The notes under the pieces: model-generated
The model's database searches: none
The model's input: only the letters and a program-made list of their open reading frames with translations
Told to the model about the DNA's origin: nothing
Part shown: positions 48,782 through 61,000 of the stretch, one piece after another
Position numbering within the stretch: the stretch's first letter is position 1
Layout of the letters: each line of letters begins with the position of its first letter
Program-made: the position numbers and the translations under genes
NCBI RefSeq assembly: GCF_001640805.2
Contig: NC_066851.1
Coordinates: forward strand, 3,336,196 to 3,400,195
Reading direction: 5' to 3'
Length of the DNA stretch: 64,000 nucleotides
From: Lates calcarifer
Taxonomy: Eukaryota; Chordata; Actinopteri; Centropomidae

Positions 48782-49135
48782 CAGGTGGCACAGTTAGTGC
48801 AGTGGTTTGTACTGTCGCCTCACAGCAAGAAGGTTCGAGCCCTGGTTCACCTGGTCTGTGTGGAGTTTACATGTTCTTCCTGTACTCTGGCTGACTCCAG
48901 GTACTCTGGCTTCCTCCCACAGTCCAAAGACATGCAGGTTAGATTAATTGGTGACTCTAAATAGCTCGTAGACGATGAATGGTGAATGGTTGTTTGTATA
49001 TATGTGTTGGCCCTGTGGTGGACAGGCGAACTGTACAGGGTGTACACCACCTCTCACCCAATGTCAGCTGGGATAGGCTCCAGCCTCCATGACCCTTAAT
49101 GGATAAGTGGTGTAGATAATAGATGGATAGATGGA
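48782..49135 (+). mobile_element. tRNA-derived SINE-like element
   Basis: The head reads like a tRNA: GTTAGTGCAGTGGTT around 48793-48807 (A-box region) and GGTTCGAGCCC at 48832-48842, a perfect RNA polymerase III B box. The body holds GTGTGGAGTTTACATGTTCT, CTCCCACAGTCCAAAGACAT and GCTGGGATAGGCTCCAGCCT, the core of a very common fish repeat. The tail is a GATG/GATA simple repeat. A scrap of the same body is at 46800-46865. Confidence 0.7.
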
Positions 49136-50995
49136 TACTTTGTTTCAGAAGTCCCCTTCAAATTGAATCCAAATTGGCCTGAAAAATTCCTTGTGAGCAA
49201 GTAGACTCAAGGGGTAGGCCATGGGTCAAGGTTATAGGACTCATTTTTGATGCAGATGTAGATCAAATACTGCCACCATATGGCCACTTTCTGTTTTAAC
49301 TCATGAATCTTAAACCAAGAGGTACAGTGACAAATTCCATACCTGTTCCCATTAAAATGCATTTTCTTTCTTTCACCTAATTTGGTACATGATTGCCAAT
49401 TCTTGTAGTCCGTGAGCGTAGAGTGATGAGAGAAACCTGCTCTCTGAATACACTGTATCTGTGTTGTGCGAGGTTTTTTGATGTAAAATAGTCACACTAG
49501 AACGTGATAGAGCATTTTCTGGAGACTGTCAGTGACAGAGTTTTAAATTGGTTAATAACTGGGCTTGGAAATATGAGAATTTAGATGACTTAATGGGATA
49601 AATATTTTAATTTGGTAAGCAGCACATCATCCCACCATTTTGACCAACTATAAAACACACTTTCTCACATACTTTTCCATGGAAATTAAAAAAATATATT
49701 ATTGATTATTTCAGAGGGTTACTAACGACACATGGTTTGGATATTTTCATGTCTGGGGAAATCTGGATTAAAATTGGTTAAGGTTAAGCAGTATAGATAA
49801 TGCATGGATGGATCAGTGGCTGCGATATGGATTCACTAGAAATTATACCCATTTCATGCTCTTGCAAGGCCTTAATATTTCTCATGGCCACCATGAACTA
49901 ATCAGCACGATACTGTCATAATGTGTATTTTGAACAGAGGCAACATATTGGCTGATTAGCTTATCACAGATACACTGGTATCAGAATATGTGTCATGTGA
50001 TGGATGGTAAATAACAAGAAATACCAGAGAAGAAACACCACTTAGTGGCTGTTGTGGAGCTTTCAGTCATAGCACGGAATCCTCTTAGGTGGATGGAGTT
50101 TGCCCAGTTGTCATGATGTTTAGCAGTACAAATGGTTTTTTTGTCATGTGCTGTTCCTAAGGTCAAGAATGAATTTGTTCATATTATGTGTTTATGTAAG
50201 TGTCTGACATATCTAACAGAAGTTTATTATTAAATCCAGTATTGTTTGGGCTTTATTTCTGATGCAGAGTCCAACTTCTAATCCTCTAATATTAAGTTGA
50301 TTATTAATATAATTTATATTATTGTATAGCCCTGGCAACGGTTTGCAGAATCCAAGTGTTACTGCAGTGTTTTGTTTTTTTTAACTGCATTTCCAATCCA
50401 ATCACTTGAAATCATGTGTCAGTCAAACCATGTAGGTGGCACTGTGAGATTCTTCCTAAGATTTTTTTTTTTTTTTCCTATGATGAAATTTGTGTTTCTG
50501 TAGCTGGCATTTCCCCCCCCTGTTGCTGTCCTTCCTTTTCTGTTCATTCAACACAAAATGGAAACCAGAAACCAGACCAACTCCACTTTCTGTGGATAGT
50601 GTCCGTGAGTGTTTGGAACAGCAAATGTAAAGGCTGGCTGTTATATCATCCAGGTAAAAAGGAACAAAGAATGTACATTATGATGCTACTGCTCATTAGT
50701 TTAACATCTCTTAATGAAATGAAAAAATGAAAAAAATAGCTTGTGTTTTTCCACAAAGCTGTGCATGGTCAAATGATGGTGCTGATGACGACGCTTTTAA
50801 ATTGCACTGTACAGTATGTGAGTATCCATTGTTGCTCTTTCTTTCTCTCTCACTCATCCCTACCGCCTCCACAGTGATGCGTGTTGCATTAACGCTGAGG
50901 TGAAGAGTGGGAGGTAGAGGGCAAACTGAGAGGGCTACAAGAGGGATGGAGAGAGCCAGAGAAGAAAAGAATGTGTGTGTGGGGGAGACTGAAAC

Positions 50996-50996
<1 letters not shown>

Positions 50997-51055
<59 letters not shown>
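50997..51055 (+). repeat. (GATA)n microsatellite, about 14 units
   Basis: Uninterrupted GATA units over 59 bases, about 450-650 bases before the presumed first exon of the large gene. Such pure tracts are highly length-variable. Confidence 0.95.
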
Positions 51056-51056
<1 letters not shown>

Positions 51057-51149
51057 CTTCATACTTCTTCTCCTTCGTTACCTCATTTCTAAAACGTCTG
51101 ATGGTGATGATTTCCCAAGGGTAACCCACTCAGGTCAAACTAAATCTTC

Positions 51150-51654
51150 AAGGGATTGAGAGAAGTGGGAGAGAAAGATAGAAAGACAGAAATACAGAGA
51201 GATGATGAGAGAGAGATAAGAATGAGAGATTAGCTGGAGGAAGAGAGAGAAGAGGCAGATGGAGAGGAGAAGTTGGTCTCTTTGCAGCTCCAAAGCTCTT
51301 AAACCCCCGAAGCTGTGTGGAGAGTAAATGGGAGGGAGAAAGAGAGAGAAAGAGGAAGAGAAGGAGAGAGCGAGAGGTAGAGGGAGGCTATATCGAGGAG
51401 AAGAAAAGCGAGAAGGGAGAGAGTGAAAGGGAGAGGAGGAGGGTTTGCGTTGGTGTGTTGGTTGGCAGAGAGAGCGCTTGTCAAAAAAACCTTCCTCTGA
51501 CAGAAGGCATGATTCACAGCAGAGAGAGAGAGAGAGAGAGAGAGAAGGGAGAGAGGGAGAGGGAGAGGGAGAGGGAGACAAGCGACAGAAAAAGAGAAAA
51601 ACAGCAGAGATAAAGAGAGAGAGACAGAGAGAAACGACAGGGGCAGAGATGCCG
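51150..51654 (+). promoter_or_regulatory. Purine-rich promoter region and untranslated exon 1 of the large gene
   Basis: A GA-rich stretch of over 450 bases, including a pure (AG)n run at about 51519-51544, leads to GATGCCG/GTAAGA, a strong donor at 51655. The next good acceptor downstream is CACAG at 54351-54355, joined to the exon that carries the 55006 start codon. The exon's 5' end is unknown. The minus-strand open frame 51135-51767 across this block is only the pyrimidine complement. Confidence 0.45.
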
Positions 51655-54355
51655 GTAAGAAAAACAAATGAGGATGCTAAATTTGAGACAGGATGACAAC
51701 ACATTACCAGGATGGGACTGAGTTCGATGGACTGGATTGACTGATGCCTTTTAATGACTGTGACCATGTTGATAAGGTTCTGGCTTTTCTATTGATTGGG
51801 GTAAAACAGAGCAGGTGGCAGCAGCAGTGATGAAAGAGAGGGTGGTGGTAAGGGGGGTGGATGAGAGAGGATGCTGAAGAATGAAGGCACACTGAAAAGA
51901 TAGAGAAAGAGATAGAGAGACCAGCAATGATTCTCAACTATCAATAGGCTCCTTTGATGGAGCTTAACGAATTTGTGAGGAAGGCATCACTAATACATGC
52001 AAATTAGACAGTTCTGACTTTGATATTACATTTGAGATGGATATTAGTGTGGATACTTCAGGACTACTGTGGAAAGCTGTCTAAAGATGTTTTTCATTAT
52101 GTGACTGTGTTAGTGTGTTCCTTTCTCTATGTGTTCTCTAAATGGAGTTTTTGAGTCAGTAAATGATTTTAAATCCATTTTTTAAAAACTTTTTTTCTCT
52201 GAACTGGTTCAAGTGTAGTGAAATTAGTCAGTGTTGTGCTGAGGTCACTAGTATGTGTGGTGAATGCCCACTCCAGTGTCAAAATACCTTTTCTTGTGAT
52301 GTTGGTGACTTTCTGTAATACTAAGTGTGGAGATAATCATACTATGTATTGTTGTTGTCTCCAACAAAGCTAGGGTTAGCTGGCTAGTTGAACCAGTTTG
52401 GTACATTCAAAGTAGGAACATCAACGTTAAACCAAATTTACTATGACATGTTGGGAAATTCAGTTTCAGATTTCTTATATCAATGGAGGCAACGGCTTTG
52501 AAGGAATATTGACGTCATCTTGACTTTATTTTTGGCACCAAATTTGCATGGTGCTTTTGGGCTGTATGGTGCAGGCTGTCACATTAACATCTCTCCAACT
52601 TCAAAATGCTTGCTAGGTTGTTTGAGGATTTTGTCTTTTGTTATTTTGGCTGTGAACAGTTTTTCATCCCTTTGTGAGAACTGTTGGTACTGAAGGGACT
52701 AGCTACATAGGGGTACAGTCTTTAACTTAGTGTGTAGCCCATTCTTGAGGGAACAATATCAACTAACATTATGAAGAACATTTGAGATTTTTGTCATTTG
52801 TTGTTTTGGTTGTGAGGTGTTTTTACCTTTAAGGTTGTGAAAATTGTTGGTATGTTATATGTCATATATACCCCTACAAAATTGGGCATATAGATTAGCT
52901 AACTAGGGTTACAGTGTTAAGCTTAATGTTTAGCCCATCCTCTGGGGGAAAACAAAGACCATTTGACGTTTTTGCCTTTCGTTGTCATGGCTTTGAACAC
53001 TTTAACTCTTACAAAATGCACTGAAAGACACTTAGAGCAACAGTATTTAGCTTACTGTTTCACCTGTCCTTTGGAGAAAAACATACATCTACAAATGTAC
53101 ATTTTATGTTCTTATCTTGTCTTGCCTCTTACATGTTTGTTGCCCTTATGAAGACTATTAGCAAATTCTATGTTAAGATGTAACTTGAAATTAAACATAA
53201 GGGTTAAGCAACTAGGGCTAGAGTTTATAGCTCCATTTTCAGCCTGTCCAATGTTTTACCATACATTCATACCACACATTTTTTATTTATTTATTTATTT
53301 ATTTTTACAAAAAAGTGAATACTTCTTGAGAAACCAGTCTCAAAAAGGGTTTTAAAATGTATTTAATGGATGGAAGTCCTTGGGTTGATGTTTGACCTGA
53401 ATACATCATTAATATATGTGATACTACCATCCTTACAAGTTGACTGAGGAAATGATTTACTACTTTCTTAGACAGCTTTGGGCTACTTTTGCTCTCTGCA
53501 GGCACTGGTGAAATTAAAGAGGCACTCAACAATTTAACATTGCACCTTCATTAAACTGAGGGATTCACAAGAGACACATTGACTTGACTCTTTTTTTCTT
53601 CCTAGTATGGGTCAAGCTCCAAAAAACACTGGATTTCGCAATTCCTATTATGCAACTATACTGTGTCTTTCTTTAGACCCTTTTTTGCCCATTTAATGCC
53701 CATACCTTTGAAAACTCACATTCAAGTTCGTAACACAGGAATTCTGTTACAAATCTGAAGTTTCATGCCCAATTTGAGGTACCTCTGACATACAGAGCAC
53801 CCTGGGGGTCATGTGAAAAAAAATATTTAGGTGAGAATCCATGGGAACGACTTAAGAAACGTGCAGATTGCTAAACCATACGTATGGTTTGGCAAACCGG
53901 GCACATGGATTGGCAAACTGCACATGTGTTATGTTGAGTACTGCCTTGGCATAAAAAAACCACCAGACACTGTAATTATTAATTTCTGAACTTTATTAAT
54001 CTGTTCTTACATATTCTCAAAACGTTTTTTTTTTTTTACCTTATGATCCCCAGTGGGCTACATACCGATGACATAATCAGGGTTGTTTTCTCAGACTAGA
54101 AAGCTCCATTCAGTGCCACAGAGGACATTATACAACTGTTTTCACAGGTTTAAGTGTACTTCTTGTGACACGATGTACATGATGTACACTGAAATGTTTA
54201 AGGTTTATTGAGTGCCCCTTTAAGTAGACATACAAGAATACTCATTATTGACTAATATCTTAATATTGTAATAACCATTCACTGATATTTATCAGCAGAC
54301 TTTTTCAAGCTGTTTCACATTCAGATATTTTTTTTATTTGCTTTGTTTTCCACAG
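51655..54355 (+). other. First intron of the large gene
   Basis: 2.7 kb. It holds a four-unit diverged tandem repeat (52620-53260), an 18-base perfect palindrome (53873-53890) and, at 53515-54235, a repeat that recurs inverted at 58500-58830. A TTTA run lies near 53281-53305. No coding exon is seen. Confidence 0.45.
52620..53260. repeat. Four diverged tandem units of about 140-180 bases
   Basis: Units start near 52621, 52781, 52961 and 53105. The first three open with TTTGAGGATTTTGTCTTTTG, TTTGAGATTTTTGTCATTTG and TTTGACGTTTTTGCCTTTCG, then a TTGTTGG/TGGCT.TGA.. block, then a CTAGGG.TACAGT.TTTA.CTTA block, then TAGCCCAT.CT..GGG. The fourth is weaker (GGGCTAGAGTTTATAG, CAGCCTGTCC). I do not recognise the family. 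Confidence 0.6.
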
Positions 54356-55005
54356 ACAGATGACGGTAATCAAGCAACACAGCCAGAATGAGAGGAGAAG
54401 CTTCGACTGGATTCAGTCCTGCATCCACTGTCTTTCTGTCGCTCCGTGTTTGACTGACTAACACTCAGCTTGATAAAGACTTAATAGGCTCTGAACAGAC
54501 AGCCAGAACAATAAACAACCAGAATAAATACAAATGCAGTCATGTCGGGCAAGAGTGGGAGAGAAGATGAGCTAAGAACACTAACCCTGCGGAGATAAAA
54601 ACTGGACATATTTTGTCTTATCTTTTCATATGTTTCTCCGAAATCTGGTTGGAATATTTCTTGAAGTAGGATTCCATTTCCAAATTTAATTTGGACATTA
54701 TGTTGTTTACATCATCTTTATGTCATGGAGATTTTGACAAGAGGATTTTTTAAATCACAAGATTGTCCTAACCTAAAACAGAAGGAATATGCTTCAGTGT
54801 ATTACAGTGAGAGCACCATTTCTCTAATTCCTTTATTTTTCCATGGCCCTCTCAAAGCCAGCTGCCATGTGTCTTGCACATTTTGAAAGTCATTTTTCAA
54901 GCAATTCTTCTCAGATTTAGGGAAATTAACAACTTCACAATTCACTCTTCAAGCTTCACACGTGCCTCCCATCGACCCCTCCCACCATCAGCCAGCCAAC
55001 CAATC

Positions 55006-58000
55006 ATGGGCAAGCCCCTTAGCCGTCCCGGGTGTTTCAGGAAGAGCTCCTGCTGCCTGGAGAAGCATGGAGCTGGGGATGGGAGAGTGGGAGGGCGAGA
55101 TGGGGGAATGGAAGGCGGGTATGGAGATGGCTACATACCCCAGCGGTCCATCTATGATACCATGTGCATCAATCAACAGATTGACAGCCATCACCACCAC
55201 CCTGGAGGCTCCATAAGGCGAGATGGTGGAGGTGAGGGAAATTTTAGTTACTCTGCAAGTGGTTCCCTCAGGGTTAGCAGATCCCCAGCTGATATGTTTG
55301 ATCCACAGCCCCGCTCTTTAACTCCGAACCCCTCATTTGTGCGGCGACTGGATGAAAGAGCCATTTATGATTCACTGAAGCTTGGCAGTCAGGATGCTGA
55401 TGGTGGCGGCTGCCACTCGCCAGGACGTTTCACCCGGTCAGTTTCTCCCTCTGTGTCCTCGTTCTCAGCGCCAGGAGTTTCCTCCTCTTCATCCAAGAAA
55501 CACCATCATCACCACCACCATCATCATGGAGACAGTACAAAGAGCAGAGATGGACGACATTCCTGGAAAGTCCTGACACCTCCAAAACACCTGGAGTGTC
55601 TGGAGCTTACTACAACTGAAATGATGGACAGAGGAGGGGGATATCTGAACCCAGGGCACTACCCTCCCCCCGGGGGCCAATCCTCTTCTCTTACCTCCCC
55701 TCTCATTTCCCCCTTCTCTGGCTCACCTCTTTCTTCAGGTTACCATACTCCAGTCTTTTTCTCTCCTGCCAAACCTCGTCCCAGTCAGACTCAGAGTTTG
55801 CGCTGTTCCCCTCCCCATGTCATTCAACCAAGGCATTACTCCCAGACCCAGAGTCTTAGGCTGTCACCACCCCATGAGCTCAGACGATCACCCTACCGTG
55901 CCCCGCTGGTCCAACTGTCCGCTCATGACCTCGAGCAGGACCTGAGGGATCGAGGAGGAGGATGGGGCCGCAGTGAGCGAGAAAGGGAGTGGGAGAGGGA
56001 GAGAGAAAGGGAGATGGAGCGAGGGTGGGCCCAGAGAGAGTGGGAAAGAGAGAGGGAGAGAGGAAGGCTGGAGAGGGAGAGAGCAAGAGAAAGGGAGAGG
56101 AGGGAAACATCAACTTTTGGGACCTTTGGGTATGGTCGACCAGTTCCTCTGCATTCAGACAGAGACTCTGTGTTTTTAGAGCCTGACCAGGCTTTAGACA
56201 CAACACCCCTGTTGCTGCCCCAGCCCTCACCTTCACCCTCCCCCAGTGCTGCCCCCAGAATGGGCACCTGCGCTGTGGGTAGGAATAGAGCTGGGTCAAA
56301 GGTTGGCCCTGACAGCGTAGGTGGAGGAATGGTTTCTAAGTTTGACAATGGGAGTGTTGGTTTAGTATTAGTTGACAGCAAATCTGGGTGTGGACCTAGG
56401 TTAGTAAGTGAAGTTGGGGCTGCAAACATGTCAGAGGCTGAGATCAGGGCTGGAATACAAGAACACCACAGAGCTGAAAGTTGGAACAAATATGACAAAG
56501 GATCCAGGGCTAGCATCAAAAATGGGTCTGAAACAAGAATGGGCTCCCAGGTGAAAACAAGACCAGGGGGACGGGATTTGGAAGGAAAAGTCCAATCTGG
56601 GGTAGAAATAGAAAATATGGCTCCTGTTAAGGAGGGACACAGGGGAAGTACAAGGAGTGGAGAAAAAACTGGAAGGGGTATGGCTAAACCAGAACCTATT
56701 GCTGAGGCTATACCTTCACCTGTTACTGACACTGAGAACAGGGATGGGCCTGAAGATAAAGTTGAGACTGGACCAAGAATGAAGCCAGAGCTTCAGCCAG
56801 AGACTGAGGCTAAAGTTAGTTCAAAACAGGTGGAGAACAGGACTGGAACAGAAGCTGGAGTTATAGCTAAACATAATAATGAGGTTGGTTCAGAGTCCAG
56901 AGCAGATGCTAAAGTTGAGACAGATGTTAAGACTGCTTTCATATCTGAGCCTGAGGCAGTACAAGAAGCTGGGGGTGGTAATGAGACGGGGACTAAGAGT
57001 AACACTGAGACTGGAGTTGTCAGTGAAGCCCCGAAGAGCACTAAGACTACAGATAAAGCTCAGATAAGTGTTGTCGCTGGACATAAAGCTGAAATTACCC
57101 CTGCAGATCAGGCTGAGAAAAAGCCTTTGGACATTGATAAGACTGAATCTAGCCACAAAGAGAAAGGCTCCAAATCCCAGAAAAACAAATCATCCAAATC
57201 CAGCTCCAGGACTCGACCGGGCACAGCCACAGGGCTACGACCAGGTGTGGTCAGCCCACAACTAGGCATAGGGCTTGGAGACCTTGAGTCACCAGGCCCC
57301 TCTGAAGGCATTGAGTCAACCTGGCCACGCCGAATCATTGTCAGAAAGAGGACTGTTCGACAGGGTGGGGCACTCCACAACCTCCCCATACTTCCCCCAC
57401 TCCCTTCTGTCCTCTCAGCATTGGAGAAGAGGCGCCCACACGCCCTCCTCCACCCTCGCCCAGGCCACTTCTCAGAGAACCCACTAACAAGTGTAATGAA
57501 TGCTTCAAGTATTGTGGGACGATGCTCACTTAAAGAGCCCTCCAATCCAGACCCGGCACAGGTGGCCAGTTTGGTGGGCAGGGCCTCCTTGAAGGAGCAG
57601 AACTTGGAGCACTGGAGGGTCTGCAGAGAACAGGAGGAGCCCAGGAGATCCCGGAGCAAGGAAAAACAAGGAGAGCCAAACAAGCAGAAGACTGAAAGGG
57701 AAGACAGGAAAGGAAAAGAAGAGAAAAGAGAGAAGGAGAGGAGAGAAGAGAAAGACAAAAAGGAGGACAAAGTGGGGAAGGAGAAAAAGAAGCTTACTGT
57801 TGGTGAGGGGCAGGTAGAAGAAACCAAACAAGAAATGAGAAGGATTGAAGAAAAAGTCCAAGTAAACAAAACTAAGGAGGTACTGAAAAAGGAGAAGGAT
57901 GTAGAAATAATATCTGAAAAGTTGAATGGAAGAAGTATGAAGATTAAAGATGGAATACAAGAGTGGCATGAACAAGAGTTAGAGGTGGTGGTCACTAAAT

Positions 58001-61000
58001 TACAGAAAGAGGATATTGAAGTGGAGGGAGGAGAAGGAGGGACACTTGGAGAGGAAGGGGGGATGGAGAGTTGGGATGCTGTCCTTGAAATGGTAAATAC
58101 ATTGTGGGATGATGGCTGGGAAAAAGGGGGAGCAGGAGGAGGAGGTGATACAGATTCCTTCTCAGGCTCCCTGCAGCGTTGGCCTCTCCTCCGACCCCCG
58201 GTCGGCTTTGGGGGATCACATCCCCCCTCCTCGGCAGCCTCGGAGCTCAGCCTGACAGAGCTAGAGAGGAGAGCCAGGGAGCTGGACTCTGATCTGGAGC
58301 ACTTAGACCTGTCTCAGACCCACAGGGACACCCAGGATCTATACCAGACGCTGCTGGAGCCACAGAGGGAACGAGCTGACATGTACCAAACACACCCTGG
58401 GCCGCAGAGAGAGAAAGCTGCTCTCTTGACAGGTTTGTTTTCACTCTTTCCATAGTTTTTCATTCATGTGCCTGCAATAATATGCTGGATTTGGGAGGTT
58501 CCATTAGCAACTATTCATGTTATAGGTGAACTCTACTGATTTTACTCATAAAAAAGTCAGTTTACCTGTCATGGAGAAAACAGTAGGCTATAACTATGGC
58601 TTCATTTTTTTAAAGCCCTGATTGTGATGTTGTGATGTCAACAGAGTTATCTTGGCTTGTGCTTGAAAACTTCATATTTATAATAAAAAGCTTGGCTGAG
58701 AGCATGGAGTTTGAAAACCAATGTTACCATGCAAGGAGGGCTTGAGAAAACATATCCATAGGTTACATAAAAGAAAAATGTAGGATGTAGGGTTTTTGGA
58801 GCTTGACCCATACTAGAGGCATAAAGTCAGATTTTGAATTATTGCAATATGGACCATTGACCACAATGTTAACTAACATAAAGAAATAATAAAATTGTTA
58901 AAGTAATTTTGAACACAGGGGCCTTCTATAAGACAAGGGCACAAGATAAGGTAACCATGCAGGACCCACCTTTATGATACTGTAATACAGTAACCAGTAA
59001 ACAGTAACCATTACATTATCATAATCACAGATGGATTCTTCTTACTGTTCCAAAATGAAATAACAGTATTGACAGTTAAACATGCATGGAATGAAAATAA
59101 ATCCACAGCACATTACTGATGTTTTTAGATAAAGTACAACAAAGTGGGAATTTTGAGCTTCTACTATTTTGTAATGTAACAATTTGTGTTTTATTTACAT
59201 TTGGAATGTGATGGTCATGCTTTTTTCTTCTAAATGGATGTAACATTTTTCAGTACAATCAATTAATTCACAATTTTGCATTCATTGTTTATGTTTATTA
59301 CATTATGTAACCAGTCAAAACAGCAGCATTATTTAGTCACTGAATTGTTTCCTGAATTCAGCGGGTGCTCTGTAATTTTTGTGACTGTCTGAGAGTTTGG
59401 CTGAGGTGTAGACTGTGAATTAATTCATTTATATGGACCAAAATAATATGTGGTGTCTGAGCTCCAGCAAAGTGCAATTGTTCATTGTTCTGAACTAATG
59501 TATTAATCTGATGCCATGCATGAACATAGTTTTCCAGTATTTTTCCCTCATTCATCTCTACATAATCATTATCTCTACAACTTTATAAATAAAGTATAGC
59601 ACTCTATTGCAATTTTTTTACATAAAAAAAATTAGTGAGAACATTTCAGCTAGGTGGACTAAACACAGCAAACCTCAGTGTATTGGCTCTCATCAGTGCA
59701 ATACAGTTTTTGTTTTGTCTCTCCTTTCCTGGTTTCCTTGGAAGCCAAATCCTTATGAATATATTTTTAGATTAGGAGGGAAAGGGAAAATATCAATTCT
59801 AATACAGACACAATATCAATGTCACATAAATTACATAACGGGTATATTAAACTACTACCTTGCCTTTTTCAGATAGTTCATGGATCATGTCAGCCTTAGA
59901 TGATTTCTTACAATACTTTTCAGTAAAAAGGCCCAGGTCAAGACACAGTTTCAATGCCAGGCTCAAATACTCAACCGAGATCTATCCTCAGTTGAAGGAG
60001 CCTATAGACCCAGAGCCTATAGGAGGATGCAGAGGTGGGGTGGGGGGATTTTTATGAACATCAGCATAACTTTGGATTTGGGTTTGTTTGTGTGATTGGC
60101 ATGTGTCTCAGGCATTGTGGGTGATGCTTCTTATTTCAGCTTTACCCATAGCCCATCATATTACCTAAATTAGGATTTGTTGGCTCAGTTTCAACTATCC
60201 AAAGGCTTGACCAGGAGGAGAATGAATGATGTAGTGTACTGATTATATCTCTGGTTCCTCTTGTTTAATGTTCCAGGAGTTGGGAGCAGATCCCAGGTCA
60301 GTTTGGAGCTTAGTGCTATGGCCTCACCAGCTACAGATGCAGACAGACCTCCTGTTGACTGGTCAAACAAATCTGCTGGGACTTCCACTGTTGGCACAAG
60401 GTAATTCCACAAACATAGTGAATGTATTACTTTTATTATGATATTTGGACAATTTAAATTCATTTTGTGGGTGCCAGAGTCACCACATTGATTTGGAACA
60501 TGGAACGTTCAATCATTTTATGTTTCTGAGAATTTCAGAAATTTTGCAGACTTTTCTCTTTTCATTTCTCTTTTATTTTCTTTTAGATATTTCTATATAG
60601 TTTAACACTGATCATGCACAGATTCTATCTGAATGCAAATTAAATGTATAAACCTTCTTGAGGCTGAGCAGTGAGTGAAACAAATAAACAAAATGACAGT
60701 GGCTCCACACGAGACATAGGGCACACCACATGTAATCTGTGTATCAAACAGAGTGAACACATGAATATAGGAAAAAAAAAAAAATCTCTTTCAGTCCCAG
60801 AAATTAAGGCAGATTCCTAAATCTAAAATAAATTCCTGAAGACATTTTCAAAACATGTTAATTTGCTCCTGTCTCCATCAGCATGTCATTATTTCCTAAA
60901 TTTAGTGCCATTGTTTTAGTTTAGTACAGCTGACTTCCTTTTGCAATAGTTCAAATGTTGGGCATTTGGATGATTTGGTGGGAGATTCGACTGCACATTC

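Larger units (their letters stand above)
43024..51400. other. Intergenic region with repeats, no gene seen
   Basis: Lies between the divergent rin3 and the large plus-strand gene. It contains two Tc1 relics, a SINE, a repeat at 45200-45310 related to 39850-40070, a (CA)n run at 47880-47905 and a duplicated 29-base block (46774 and 47512). 43060-43700 is pyrimidine-rich and probably includes the rin3 promoter. 47541-48780 and 49140-50900 hold nothing that I can name. Frames at 50416-50730 and 46278-46685 are accidental or transposon-derived. Confidence 0.55.

Noticed and set aside
51135..51767. 210-codon minus-strand open frame
   Set aside because: Produced by the complement of a GA-rich promoter stretch; Ser/Leu/Pro repeats only.
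55923..56732. 269-codon minus-strand open frame
   Set aside because: Mirror of the Arg/Glu repeat, giving a Ser/Leu run; no independent evidence.
57108..57995. 295-codon minus-strand open frame opposite the giant exon
   Set aside because: Complement of Lys/Glu/Ser-rich coding sequence; it reads as Phe/Ser/Leu low complexity with no motif. The plus frame has splice signals and conserved-looking boxes.
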